Assembly: GCA_902780505.1 (NCBI GenBank)
Contig: CACZFN010000015.1
Coordinates: forward strand, 1 to 64,000
DNA length: 64,000 nt
From: an uncultured Ruminococcus sp.
GTDB lineage: Bacteria > Bacillota > Clostridia > Oscillospirales > Ruminococcaceae
Reading direction: 5' to 3'
Part shown: piece after piece, positions 1 through 7,669 of the stretch
Position numbering within the stretch: position 1 is the stretch's first letter
How the letters are laid out: each line of letters starts with the position of its first letter
Translations under genes and position numbers: made by a program
The notes under the pieces: generated by a model
The model's input: the letters and a program-made list of their open reading frames with translations, nothing else
What the model was told of the DNA's origin: nothing
Database searches by the model: none

Positions 1-911
1 AGGACACAACAGTAACTATCAGCAAGAAGGCTGTAAACGGCAAAGACGAACTCGAAGGCGCAACACTTAAAATAGTTGACGATAAGGGTGAAACGGTTGC
101 AGAGTGGAAATCAGACGGTAAAAATGCTAAGGAAGTAACACTCAAAGACGGAACATATACACTTATCGAAGACGGCACCGAGTTTGTATCCGAAACAGAC
201 GGTAAGACCTATAAGGTAACAAAGTCCGAGATCACATTTACAGTTAAGAACGGCGAAGTAACAAGTGTTGATGATTCAAAGGCTACAGACGAAAACGGCT
301 CTATGACAGGCGACAAGGAAAAGAAGACTTTCGTTGTAAGCGACGCAGAGAGAACCGAAGAAGGCGGCGAGTCCGGTGGAGAGTCCGGCGGCGAATCCGG
401 TGGTGAATCCGGTGGAGAATCCGGCGGTGAATCCGGCGGAGAGTCCGGCGGCGAATCCGGCGGTGAATCCGGTGGTGAATCCGGTGGAGAGTCCGGCGGT
501 GAATCCGGTGGAGAGTCCGGTGGCGAATCCGGCGGCGAATCCGGCGGAGAATCCGGCGGCGAGTCCGGCGGCGAATCCGGTGGTGAATCCGGCGGTGAAT
601 CCGGCGGTGAATCCGGCGGCGAATCCGGTGGTGAGTCCGGTAAAGAATCCGGCGGCACAGAAGGAGGAAGCGAGGGCGGCAGCTCAAGCGGAACCGGTGA
701 AGGCGGAAATGCTAACGGTACAGGCGACGGCGAAGGCGGCGCAAACGGCACTCCTGATGATAATACCGACGGTGAAAACGGAGAGAACAATCCGGACGGC
801 AACGGCGGCGCAGGTGCAAGCCCTGTAACAGGTTCAACTTCAATGTTCCCTGTAGTTATCTCACTTGCCGGTGCAGCTATCATTCTTTCAAAGAAAAGAA
901 AGGACGACTAA
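1..911 (+). CDS. C-terminal part of a sortase-type surface protein with (GGES)n repeat
   Basis: The frame is open from base 3, so the 5' end lies outside the window. The first ~90 visible residues resemble a SpaA/Cna-B-like pilin fold (KAVNGKDELEGATLKIVD, then KDGTYTLIEDGT). Then come 23 uninterrupted copies of GGES (12-bp units, 363-638), a Gly/Glu/Asn-rich spacer, SPVTG, a hydrophobic segment and the basic tail KKRKDD. That end has the layout of a cell-wall sorting signal, with SPVTG in place of LPXTG. The repeat probably acts as a flexible, acidic wall-spanning stalk. The ligand cannot be judged. A terminator follows directly. Confidence 0.8.
   Translation, partial: DTTVTISKKAVNGKDELEGATLKIVDDKGETVAEWKSDGKNAKEVTLKDGTYTLIEDGTEFVSETDGKTYKVTKSEITFTVKNGEVTSVDDSKATDENGSMTGDKEKKTFVVSDAERTEEGGESGGESGGESGGESGGESGGESGGESGGESGGESGGESGGESGGESGGESGGESGGESGGESGGESGGESGGESGGESGGESGGESGGESGKESGGTEGGSEGGSSSGTGEGGNANGTGDGEGGANGTPDDNTDGENGENNPDGNGGAGASPVTGSTSMFPVVISLAGAAIILSKKRKDD
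363..638 (+). repeat. 12-bp tandem repeat, 23 copies, encoding GGES
   Basis: In-frame 12-bp units encode Gly-Gly-Glu-Ser. Third positions vary (ggc/ggt/gga, gag/gaa) while the protein is unchanged, which suggests selection on the protein rather than very recent DNA amplification. Copy number is likely to differ between strains by slippage or recombination. Confidence 0.95.
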
Positions 912-938
912 GCTAAGCCGAAAAAACTAAAAAAATAT

Positions 939-967
939 GTCCCCGCAGTAATGTGGGGGCATTTTTT
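939..967 (+). terminator. Intrinsic terminator of the surface-protein gene
   Basis: Stem CCCCGCA/TGTGGGG with loop GTAA, followed by a run of six T, 28 bases after the stop codon. Confidence 0.8.
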
Positions 968-975
968 GCATAATA

Positions 976-1002
976 AAAGCCTGCGGTTTATCGCAGGCTT
1001 TT
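976..1002 (-). terminator. Terminator of the flavodoxin gene
   Basis: Perfect inverted repeat AAAAGCCTGCG / CGCAGGCTTTT just past the flavodoxin stop codon. The A and T flanks would let it work in both directions. Confidence 0.75.
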
Positions 1003-1008
1003 GTATTA

Positions 1009-1485
1009 TCAGATTATCTCGCTTACCCATTTTTTCAGGTCATCGGCTTTGTCAGAAGGCCTTATAAGCTTCTGTGCGGCTATTTTGTAGTCGCCGCTGA
1101 GGTACGGCTCAAGCTTTTGCGCTGTCTTGCCCATGTCGCTGCCGCCGGAGGTTGCAAACAGCACTATTTTCTTGCCTGACCAGTCATAGCCTTTAACAAA
1201 GGTGTTCACAACATTTGGCGCACCGTAATACCAGATAGGAAAGCCTAAAAAGACTGTGTCATAATCCTCAAAACCATCTATCCTGCCTTCAACAGGGACG
1301 TCCTTCTTGCCTATTTTTTCTTTGTTGCAGCGTGCAAGCGGGTTCTTCCAGTTGATGTCTGATGCCGTGTAGGGTACAGTGGGAACGATACTGAATATAT
1401 CTGCCCCCGTGATCTTCGCAAGTGCCTTTGCTACCTTTTCGGTGCTGCCTTCTGCTGAAAAATATGCGATTATTTTTCTGCCCAT
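1009..1485 (-). CDS. Flavodoxin
   Basis: 158 residues, the size of a short-chain single-domain flavodoxin. The FMN phosphate loop is near residues 9-18 (SAEGSTEKVA); flavin-ring loops follow at about 82-90 (FPIWYYGAP) and 111-120 (ATSGGSDMG). It should be a cytoplasmic one-electron carrier, plausibly serving the NifJ-type oxidoreductase encoded about 8 kb away, though they are not co-transcribed. The start has AAAGGAGG upstream, and a strong promoter lies 60-85 bp upstream. A quinone- or other substrate-specific flavodoxin-fold reductase is the alternative; the absence of extra domains makes an electron carrier likelier. Confidence 0.85.
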   Translation of the reverse strand: MGRKIIAYFSAEGSTEKVAKALAKITGADIFSIVPTVPYTASDINWKNPLARCNKEKIGKKDVPVEGRIDGFEDYDTVFLGFPIWYYGAPNVVNTFVKGYDWSGKKIVLFATSGGSDMGKTAQKLEPYLSGDYKIAAQKLIRPSDKADDLKKWVSEII

Positions 1486-1543
1486 GATATTGGCCTCCTT
1501 TTAAAACTGTGCCTGTGCTATATATACCGACTTATACAAACTT

Positions 1544-1572
1544 ATTATACCACATATTGTTGCCGCCGTCAA
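1544..1572 (-). promoter_or_regulatory. Sigma-A promoter of the flavodoxin gene
   Basis: On the minus strand TTGACG (1567-1572), a 17-bp spacer and TATAAT (1544-1549), about 60 bp before the start codon. Confidence 0.75.
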
Positions 1573-1657
1573 TCGGTTTTCTTTGTTCAATGTGCAAAAA
1601 GACAAGCGCCTGCTATTGTGCAAATGGATATAAATTCGATACTTTTTGACGAGTTTA

Positions 1658-1687
1658 TTGACAATTTGCTAAAAATTGTGCTATAAT
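1658..1687 (+). promoter_or_regulatory. Sigma-A promoter of the dynamin operon
   Basis: TTGACA (1658-1663), 18-bp spacer, TATAAT (1682-1687). This implies a leader of about 195 bases before the ATG at 1889. The leader holds a loose CCCGCA/TGCGGG pairing but no riboswitch I recognise. The remainder of the 1486-1888 gap shows no gene. Confidence 0.75.
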
Positions 1688-1888
1688 GGTATTTGTGGAT
1701 AAGTATGTTTTATTCACACTGTGTAAAATTATGGACAGGTATGATCGGGCATTTTTCATTGTTTGATTATGTGTGCGCAGGTGATAAAAAAAGAAATAAG
1801 AACCCGCACCCCGCTTTTGTTAGTGAAGATAATGCTTTTTGAACGTTTGCGGGCTTATGCCCCGAAATCTTAACGCTGGAGGTCAAAA

Positions 1889-3940
1889 ATGGATAAGCTG
1901 ATCGACTACGGTGGGTACGCCGCCTACCGTAAAACTGTTACAGAGCTGACAGATAATCTTAAAACGCTGCTAAAGCTCAGTGAAGACGTTTCTCTCCCCA
2001 ATACTGCCGATTCTATCAAGGAAACGATAGAAAAGACAAGCGACGAGCATTTTGAAGTCGCAATAGTCGGTGAGTTCAAAAGGGGCAAGAGTACGCTTAT
2101 TAATGCCCTTTTGGGGCAGGAGGTCCTTCCTGCCGACGTTCTCCCTGCGACGGCAACGCTCAATAGGGTGACATATTCAAAGGATCCGTACGTTCAGGTA
2201 GAATATAAAAACGGAAGTAATGAAAGAGTTGATATCGACAAGCTTGCCGATTACGTTACAAAGCTTACCGCTGAAAGCGAAGAAAAGGCTGAAACTGTAA
2301 AGGAAGCTACCGTTTATTACGATACCGCTTTTTGTAAGAATAATGTTGACATCATTGATACCCCCGGACTTAATGATGATGAACAGATGACAAGCGTTAC
2401 TTTATCTATTCTGCCAAAGATCGATGCGGCTGTTTTTGTTATATCGGCAAACAGCCCGTTCTCTCAGTTTGAAAAGGACTTTCTTGAAAAGAAAATGCTT
2501 ACCTCCGACGTTGGCAGGATAATCTTTGTTGTAAACTGCTTTGGCACTTTTGCAAGGGAAGATGAAGATAAGATAGTCGAAACTGTCAGAACACGTATCA
2601 CCCGTTATGTAATGGATAAGGCTAAAAAGGTAATGGGTGAGGATTCAAGAGAGTTTGCGGCTTATAAAAGAAAGATAGGCACGCCAAGGGTAATCGGCGT
2701 ATACGCAAAGCGTGCACTTACAGCTAAAAAGATAGAAGATCCCGCACTCCTTGAGGAAAGTAATTTCCCTGAGTTTGAAAAGGCTCTTGAAACAATGCTC
2801 ACTAAGGAGAGGGGCGTTATTGCGCTGCAAATACTTGCAAATAAGATAACCAATTCGGGTACCGAGATCATGCGAAGCGTCGTTATGCAGGAAAACGCGC
2901 TTATGATGGAAACCGACGAGTTTATGAAAAAGTATTCGGCGGCGATAGACGAAATAGAAAGCATCAGAAATAAAAAGCGCCAGGAATTTGTAAAGATAAC
3001 CGACGCTGCCAATAAAGTGTTCGCTGACTTGCAGCCTGTCCTTGACAGCTACTGGTCAAATATCGAAAGCGCAGCTATGGAGGTTATAGATAACTTCCAG
3101 ATGTCCTCTGATGACTTCAAGAAGGACAGGCTGAAAATAGTTACAAATAAGCTGACCGATAAGATTAGGGAAAATATCGAAACAAGGGCACAGCTTATCT
3201 GTGAACAGATACAGAATTCCATTAACGTTGCTATAAATGTCGAAGCTGAGAGATTGCAGGATTTTGAGGACGAATTCTTTGAAAGCGTTTCCCGTATCCA
3301 GCAGATGTTCGCGGTTTCTGACAGAGTGTCCAAAAACGGCAGTATCGCAGATAAAGTTACAGGTGCGGCTATCGGCTCGTTCGGTGTCGGCGGCGCATTC
3401 CTCGGCTTCAGGGAAGCGGGAATCAAGGGCGCACTCCTTGGCGGCGCTACTGCGTTTGCAGGCTTCTCGGCAACCTATTTTGCGGCTATTACCCTTGCAA
3501 GCTTTATCGGTATCGCATCAGCGCCTGTCAGCCTTGCAGTTATGGCACTTGCAGGCCTCGTGGGTACGTTTTCAAGTTCATTTGCGATCGATAAACTCCT
3601 TGTAAACGAAAGGATAGATAAATATAAGGCAAACTTTAAAACGCAGGTCAAGAAGCAGTTCCACGAAATGAAACTCGGAACCGACTTCACTGAAACTGTC
3701 AGAAAGCAGGTATTCTCCGCATTTGAAGGCCTTAAATCCAAGATCGAGGACGAAACTGAGATAATCCTTCGTGATACGCAGGAAACTCTTGACAACCTCA
3801 ATAATATGAAGGCTGAAAAGAGCAGTGTGTCCGAAAAGGAAATGGACAGGCTGCATGATATCGCAGAGGCCGCCAGCAAGATCGTATCCGATGCTTATGC
3901 TTTGAGAAAGTCTTTGACAGAGGATAACGATCAGGCATGA
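1889..3940 (+). CDS. Bacterial dynamin-like GTPase with hydrophobic membrane segment
   Basis: 683 residues, typical for bacterial dynamin-like proteins. GTPase motifs: P-loop GEFKRGKST at 61-69, a switch-I threonine in PATATLNRV, DTPG at about 157-160, and a VVNCFG stretch in the G4 position. Helical regions follow. A glycine/alanine-rich hydrophobic stretch at about 490-560 (AIGSFGVGGAFLGF, LLGGATAFAGFSATYF) fits a membrane-inserting paddle. Such proteins remodel or protect membranes and often act as pairs; a second dynamin is encoded two genes on. GGAGG precedes the ATG. The family is clear, the cellular job here is unknown. Confidence 0.9.
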   Translation: MDKLIDYGGYAAYRKTVTELTDNLKTLLKLSEDVSLPNTADSIKETIEKTSDEHFEVAIVGEFKRGKSTLINALLGQEVLPADVLPATATLNRVTYSKDPYVQVEYKNGSNERVDIDKLADYVTKLTAESEEKAETVKEATVYYDTAFCKNNVDIIDTPGLNDDEQMTSVTLSILPKIDAAVFVISANSPFSQFEKDFLEKKMLTSDVGRIIFVVNCFGTFAREDEDKIVETVRTRITRYVMDKAKKVMGEDSREFAAYKRKIGTPRVIGVYAKRALTAKKIEDPALLEESNFPEFEKALETMLTKERGVIALQILANKITNSGTEIMRSVVMQENALMMETDEFMKKYSAAIDEIESIRNKKRQEFVKITDAANKVFADLQPVLDSYWSNIESAAMEVIDNFQMSSDDFKKDRLKIVTNKLTDKIRENIETRAQLICEQIQNSINVAINVEAERLQDFEDEFFESVSRIQQMFAVSDRVSKNGSIADKVTGAAIGSFGVGGAFLGFREAGIKGALLGGATAFAGFSATYFAAITLASFIGIASAPVSLAVMALAGLVGTFSSSFAIDKLLVNERIDKYKANFKTQVKKQFHEMKLGTDFTETVRKQVFSAFEGLKSKIEDETEIILRDTQETLDNLNNMKAEKSSVSEKEMDRLHDIAEAASKIVSDAYALRKSLTEDNDQA

Positions 3941-4024
3941 TACTGACCTGTTTACGGTCTTGATTCTATCCTTACATCTTTCGGCTCACTTTGTTTTTGC
4001 CGTCTGATGTAGTAAGAAGGTGAA

Positions 4025-5038
4025 ATGATGGCAGATATTCTTCAGACGGAGAATATGAATATTGAGCAGGAACCAAACGAAAACCCCTTGCTTAAAATAG
4101 ATACAAGCTTCCGGACATACCTTAATGTCTATACAAGAAGCTTTGCAAACCATGTCGTGGGCGGCGCCCTTGACTATGCTTTTGATTCCGACTTTGCAGT
4201 AAGGCAGAAGCTTTCCGGTATTCTGGGCTGGGGCAGGCTCTATAAGGCTATTACTTCGGGTGATATCTCGGCGGAAGCCAAAGAGCTTTTTATGAAGTGT
4301 AACCAGGCAGGCCCCCTTAAATACCCCGAAGTTTATGATACCCTTATGAAATGTACAGCGCGCCTTGAGCTTAATCCGCCTATCGTGCTTGTAAATGATG
4401 ATCCATCAAAGGCTATCTATTCCATTACAAGCGATAATATCGAGCCCTCGATAATAATCACTACAGGGCTTATTGATATGTGTGATGCAAAGGAACTCAG
4501 GTTCCTTATCGGCTGTGAGTGCGGAAGACTCCAGAATAACCATACCGTGTTTGATTTCGCATTTACTTATCTTAACTATAATAAAAACGTGTTCAAGCCT
4601 GCACAGCGTACCTATAAATCGCCTGTGAGCAACCAGCTTGTGCATACACTCGTTGAATGGGCAAAGTATTCTGATGTGACAGTTGACAGGGCGGGTATAA
4701 TCTGCCTTGATGATCCTAAGGAGTATGCTCAGATAATCTGCGGGCTTTATGAAAAGGGGTATGTTGACTTCTTCGGCAGAAAGGCTGAAGCTATGCACCT
4801 TGATAAGCTTGTTGAAATACACGAAAAGATAAAAGATGAAAATGAACCGAGAAAGCTTGTTATAGATAAAGGGCTTACCGCTATGCAAAAGCGCGTTATA
4901 GCAGGGCTTGATTTTATAAGCTGTGTTACCCTTTATAACTGGCGCAGTGACCTTAGCAGGCGTGAGGTATCCCCGCGTTCCCAGCAGATCTGCGATATCC
5001 GCTGTAATATGATACTCGGCTCGGATGTGGAGGTGTAA
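4025..5038 (+). CDS. M48-metallopeptidase-like protein with degenerate zinc site
   Basis: 337 residues. The region at 145-180 reads like an M48 peptidase core: a 'latent helix plus strand' (SIIITTGLIDM), then LRFLIGCECGRLQNNH, where active enzymes have GHExGHxxxxH. Both zinc-binding His are replaced (Cys164, Arg168); Glu165 is kept. Further on, YSDVTVDRAG matches the ADRAG region, with Asp where the third ligand Glu usually is. It is therefore probably a non-catalytic scaffold or has altered metal chemistry. It lies between two dynamin genes, 84 bp after the first and just ahead of the start of the second, so a shared complex is likely. Homology is by motif only; the rest of the protein is unfamiliar. 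Confidence 0.65.
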   Translation: MMADILQTENMNIEQEPNENPLLKIDTSFRTYLNVYTRSFANHVVGGALDYAFDSDFAVRQKLSGILGWGRLYKAITSGDISAEAKELFMKCNQAGPLKYPEVYDTLMKCTARLELNPPIVLVNDDPSKAIYSITSDNIEPSIIITTGLIDMCDAKELRFLIGCECGRLQNNHTVFDFAFTYLNYNKNVFKPAQRTYKSPVSNQLVHTLVEWAKYSDVTVDRAGIICLDDPKEYAQIICGLYEKGYVDFFGRKAEAMHLDKLVEIHEKIKDENEPRKLVIDKGLTAMQKRVIAGLDFISCVTLYNWRSDLSRREVSPRSQQICDIRCNMILGSDVEV

Positions 5039-5039
5039 A

Positions 5040-6815
5040 GTGTTGGAAGATAACAGCTTATACCTCAGTTCAGCAGAGGATATACAAAGAATACGCGCAA
5101 GGCTTAAAATGATAACTGATGATGAGCAGATAGCTAAGATACTCGGCGAGGACTTTATAAACAGCCTTAACGAATGGGATGAACTTATCGAAAAACGTTC
5201 AAACGAACCTTTTACGCTTGTCATTCTCGGCGAATTTAAAAGGGGAAAGAGTACCATTATAAACGCCCTGCTGGGGAAGGAACTTGCCCCGACAAATGTC
5301 AGCCCCGAAACCTATACTATTAACGAGATAACCTACGGCCGTGTTCCGGGTGTTGAGGCAGTATTTGAAAACGGTAAGCGTATGCGCCTTACTATGAAGG
5401 ATACTACCCGTGAAAGACTCGAAGCACGTATGAAGTTCTTCCCGGGGAAGATAGATCACCTCGATATCAAGGATAATTCTCCTATATTAAAGGAAATGCG
5501 TATAGTCGATACCCCCGGCCTTTCTGACCTTGATGACCTTGACAGACAGGTCACACAGTACCTTGTAAATGCTGATGCCGTTATGTATGCGACTTCTGCA
5601 CTGCTTCCGTTTTCTGAAACCGAGCAGGTGTTTCTCGGCTCGCATATCCAGCCGCAGCGTTTTGGTATTCTCTATGTGCTTGTAAATATGATAGATGCCC
5701 TCGGTACTATGGAAGATGTCGAAAAGATCATGAAACGCTTTGTCGATATCTCAAACGAGATCGTGCCTAATGCATTTGTTTACGGCATTTCCGGCTATGA
5801 TGAACTTGCAAGGAAAATGGGACAGCGCCGCCCTGAGGATAAGGGTACACGCGAATTCTATGAAAACCAGTTCTTTAAGTTCGAGCTTTCTCTCAAGCGT
5901 GATATAATAATGCGTAAGGATATAATAAGAACCAAGCGCGTGCTTTCAATGCTAAGACAGATGGTCGATGAAACTACCGCTAAAATGAATATGTTTGTCG
6001 AAATGAATAATCTTGACAAGCAAAAGCTTGAAGTTATAACATCTGACTTTGAAAGGGAAGCAAAGGAAATAGAAGCGATACTTGAAAGCAAAAAGCCGCT
6101 TATCCATCTGAGTATTACAGAAATGCAGCAGCAGGCTGAGGGCTGGATGTATGAATTCTTTGCAAAACTCAGAAAGAGTATCCTTGAATGTCTTGATAAG
6201 GACGATCAGGGCGAGCCTGTATATAACGCCGAGGATATCGAAAAGTTCTTCTACCCCTTCCTTATGGAAAAGGTGGGCGAGGCTTACAGGACTTGTATAG
6301 AAATGCATAGGGAAAAGATAAACCACGTTGTCGAAAAGATCTCAACAGAACTTGCCGAAAGACTCGGCATTGCCGATCTGTCAGAGGTGACACTGTCTAC
6401 AAGCTTTGACAGGATAATGATGAGCATGAATAAAAATGTCACCCGTTCGGTAATGGGCGTCAAGCTTTTCGGTACAAGCGAAACCTTCCCGCCTGCTACA
6501 ATGACGTCCTTCTCGCAGATACTCAAAAAGAAAAAAATGACTACCGATATTATTGATATCGCTCTTGAAAACTATGACGATATCAGAATAAATATCGTAA
6601 ATGATATCAAGCTTGTTTATCAGGACCTTGAAACCAAGGCGATATCACAGCTTGAATCTATCTGCCGCTATCAGACAGAACTCGGCAGGTCTGCACTTGA
6701 ACAGGCAAAAGAGGTATCGGGCGAATTTGATGAAGATTTTGTGGATAATACCCTTAAAACAGCTTTGTCAATTCTTAAAGAGCCTGCAAGGCTTCTTGAA
6801 AAATATGAAGATTAG
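5040..6815 (+). CDS. Bacterial dynamin-like GTPase, second of pair
   Basis: About 591 residues. GEFKRGKST lies at ~64-72, DTPGLSDLDD at ~157, and VLVNMIDAL is a plausible G4 region. Long helical stretches follow, but unlike the first dynamin there is no obvious hydrophobic paddle, so it may bind membranes through its partner. Start: an in-frame ATG at 5025 would overlap the previous gene and place GGAGGTG inside the coding region. That GGAGGTG (5029-5035) instead fits GTG at 5040 (product MLEDNSLYLSS) or TTG at 5043. Two unequal dynamins in one operon is a known bacterial arrangement (for example DynA-like or LeoABC-type sets). A strong terminator follows. Confidence 0.88.
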   Translation: MLEDNSLYLSSAEDIQRIRARLKMITDDEQIAKILGEDFINSLNEWDELIEKRSNEPFTLVILGEFKRGKSTIINALLGKELAPTNVSPETYTINEITYGRVPGVEAVFENGKRMRLTMKDTTRERLEARMKFFPGKIDHLDIKDNSPILKEMRIVDTPGLSDLDDLDRQVTQYLVNADAVMYATSALLPFSETEQVFLGSHIQPQRFGILYVLVNMIDALGTMEDVEKIMKRFVDISNEIVPNAFVYGISGYDELARKMGQRRPEDKGTREFYENQFFKFELSLKRDIIMRKDIIRTKRVLSMLRQMVDETTAKMNMFVEMNNLDKQKLEVITSDFEREAKEIEAILESKKPLIHLSITEMQQQAEGWMYEFFAKLRKSILECLDKDDQGEPVYNAEDIEKFFYPFLMEKVGEAYRTCIEMHREKINHVVEKISTELAERLGIADLSEVTLSTSFDRIMMSMNKNVTRSVMGVKLFGTSETFPPATMTSFSQILKKKKMTTDIIDIALENYDDIRINIVNDIKLVYQDLETKAISQLESICRYQTELGRSALEQAKEVSGEFDEDFVDNTLKTALSILKEPARLLEKYED

Positions 6816-6828
6816 TGTTTTTGTTTAC

Positions 6829-6877
6829 AGCAAAGCGGAAAGGCAGTAAAATGCGCTTTCCGCTTTGCCATTTTTTA
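6829..6877 (+). terminator. Terminator of the dynamin operon
   Basis: Twelve-base inverted repeat CAAAGCGGAAAG / CTTTCCGCTTTG followed by CCATTTTTT. Confidence 0.8.
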
Positions 6878-6961
6878 TAAACTGAATAATTGCAGATTTT
6901 TTGCCCATAATATTATCACGCCGAACAAATCGGCAAAATCTATGCGAAAGGGAATGATAAA

Positions 6962-7168
6962 ATGCTTGACAGGATCGCTCTTGCACTTTTAGTCATTGGC
7001 GGCATCAACTGGGGGCTTATCGGTATATTCCGTTTTGACCTCGTTGCTTTCCTCTTCGGCGGCTCTGCGGCAGTGATAAGCAGGATAATCTATACGCTTG
7101 TCGCTGTATCGGCTATCTGGTGTATATCGCTTTTCTTTAAGGATAACCGCGTGCTCGCTGTCGAATAG
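6962..7168 (+). CDS. DUF378-type small membrane protein
   Basis: 68 residues with two transmembrane helices, about residues 5-30 (IALALLVIGGINWGLIGIF) and 38-60 (ISRIIYTLVAVSAIWCI). The GGINWGLIGIFRFDLVAFLFG signature region identifies the DUF378 family, whose function is unknown. GAAAGGGAAT lies 7-14 bases ahead of the ATG. It appears to be a monocistronic gene between the dynamin terminator and the RNA-rich gap. Confidence 0.85.
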   Translation: MLDRIALALLVIGGINWGLIGIFRFDLVAFLFGGSAAVISRIIYTLVAVSAIWCISLFFKDNRVLAVE

Positions 7169-7170
7169 CA

Positions 7171-7290
7171 GCTTCGGCCTGAGGGAAGGAAGTCGGACGA
7201 GGTCACCTTGAGCGTTATCGGGCTTGTCTTGAGGAATTGTCGGGCATATCGTCCGAAGCAGGCACTCGCCCGATCTCTTTCCCTTTAGCC
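7171..7290 (+). ncRNA. Candidate structured RNA, possibly with pseudoknot
   Basis: No ORF is convincing here, but several perfect complementary pairs nest and cross: CGGACGA (7194-7200) with TCGTCCG (7249-7255); AGGGAA (7182-7187) with TTCCCT (7279-7284), extended by GGC/GCC; TCGGGC (7218-7223, or a second copy at 7240-7245) with GCCCGA (7268-7273). The last pair crosses the first. GCTTCGG/CCGAAGC offers an alternative fold. A long hairpin with T-run follows at 7340-7383. It starts only 2 bases after the DUF378 stop, so it may be its 3' UTR. Class not identified. Confidence 0.35.
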
Positions 7291-7339
7291 GTATCTAAAG
7301 CTTCTCTGTCGTAAATTTTTATGTGATAAGTTTGTGTAA

Positions 7340-7383
7340 ACTGCCGAAATTTTCCCGTTTTCGGGAATTTTTCGGCAGTTTTC
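7340..7383 (+). terminator. Long hairpin terminator
   Basis: Stem of about 17 pairs (CTGCCGAAA...TTTCGGCAG, inner TTTCCCG/CGGGAA) followed by TTTTCTT. It probably ends the DUF378/structured-RNA transcript. Confidence 0.7.
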
Positions 7384-7412
7384 TTGACTAAAGCGCCGAA
7401 ATGATTTATAAT
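7384..7412 (+). promoter_or_regulatory. Sigma-A promoter of a candidate sRNA
   Basis: TTGACT (7384-7389), 17-bp spacer, TATAAT (7407-7412), with no coding region on this strand before the terminator at 7566. Confidence 0.7.
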
Positions 7413-7418
7413 ATATAT

Positions 7419-7566
7419 GATGTTAGTTGACTTAGATCTGATTATATTAGTTTAATATACTTATATTTAATTCGATTTAACATCCGTTTTGTTGTCTCCT
7501 TTCTTTTGTTCTACACATAGTTTTTTTATTTTATCTTCGCAGCGCTTTTAAGTGCTGCTTTTTTTT
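7419..7566 (+). ncRNA. Candidate small RNA with anti-Shine-Dalgarno stretch
   Basis: A consensus promoter sits just upstream and an intrinsic terminator (GCAGCGC/GTGCTGC plus eight T, 7539-7566) lies 147 bases downstream, with no ORF or ribosome-binding site between. The 5' end can pair GATGTTA (7419-7425) with TAACATC (7478-7484). The following C/U-rich region contains TCTCCTTTCTT, complementary to AAGGAGA-type Shine-Dalgarno sites and probably single-stranded. This is the architecture of a trans-acting sRNA that would block ribosome binding on target mRNAs. Targets unknown. Confidence 0.5.
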
Positions 7567-7571
7567 GCCAG

Positions 7572-7612
7572 AAAACAAGCCTGCACGGTTTATTCCTATG
7601 CAGGCTTGTTTT
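7572..7612 (-). terminator. Terminator of the sigma/anti-sigma operon
   Basis: Perfect 14-base arms AAAACAAGCCTGCA / TGCAGGCTTGTTTT, 57 bases past the stop codon at 7670. Confidence 0.8.
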
Positions 7613-7669
7613 AACAAATACACTTAAAGTCAAAATATTTACATTCTTTGGTCTTGTTTATTTACCGTG

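Noticed and set aside
363..638. CRISPR-like array
   Set aside because: Units are contiguous 12-mers with no spacers, in frame with a coding sequence.
209..883. Long minus-strand frame rich in PPDS and plus-strand alternative frames over the repeat
   Set aside because: These are other-frame readings of the 12-bp tandem repeat in the real plus-strand surface protein; no ribosome-binding site.
5025..5039. ATG start for the second dynamin
   Set aside because: It would put the GGAGGTG ribosome-binding site inside the gene and overlap the previous CDS; GTG 5040 fits better.
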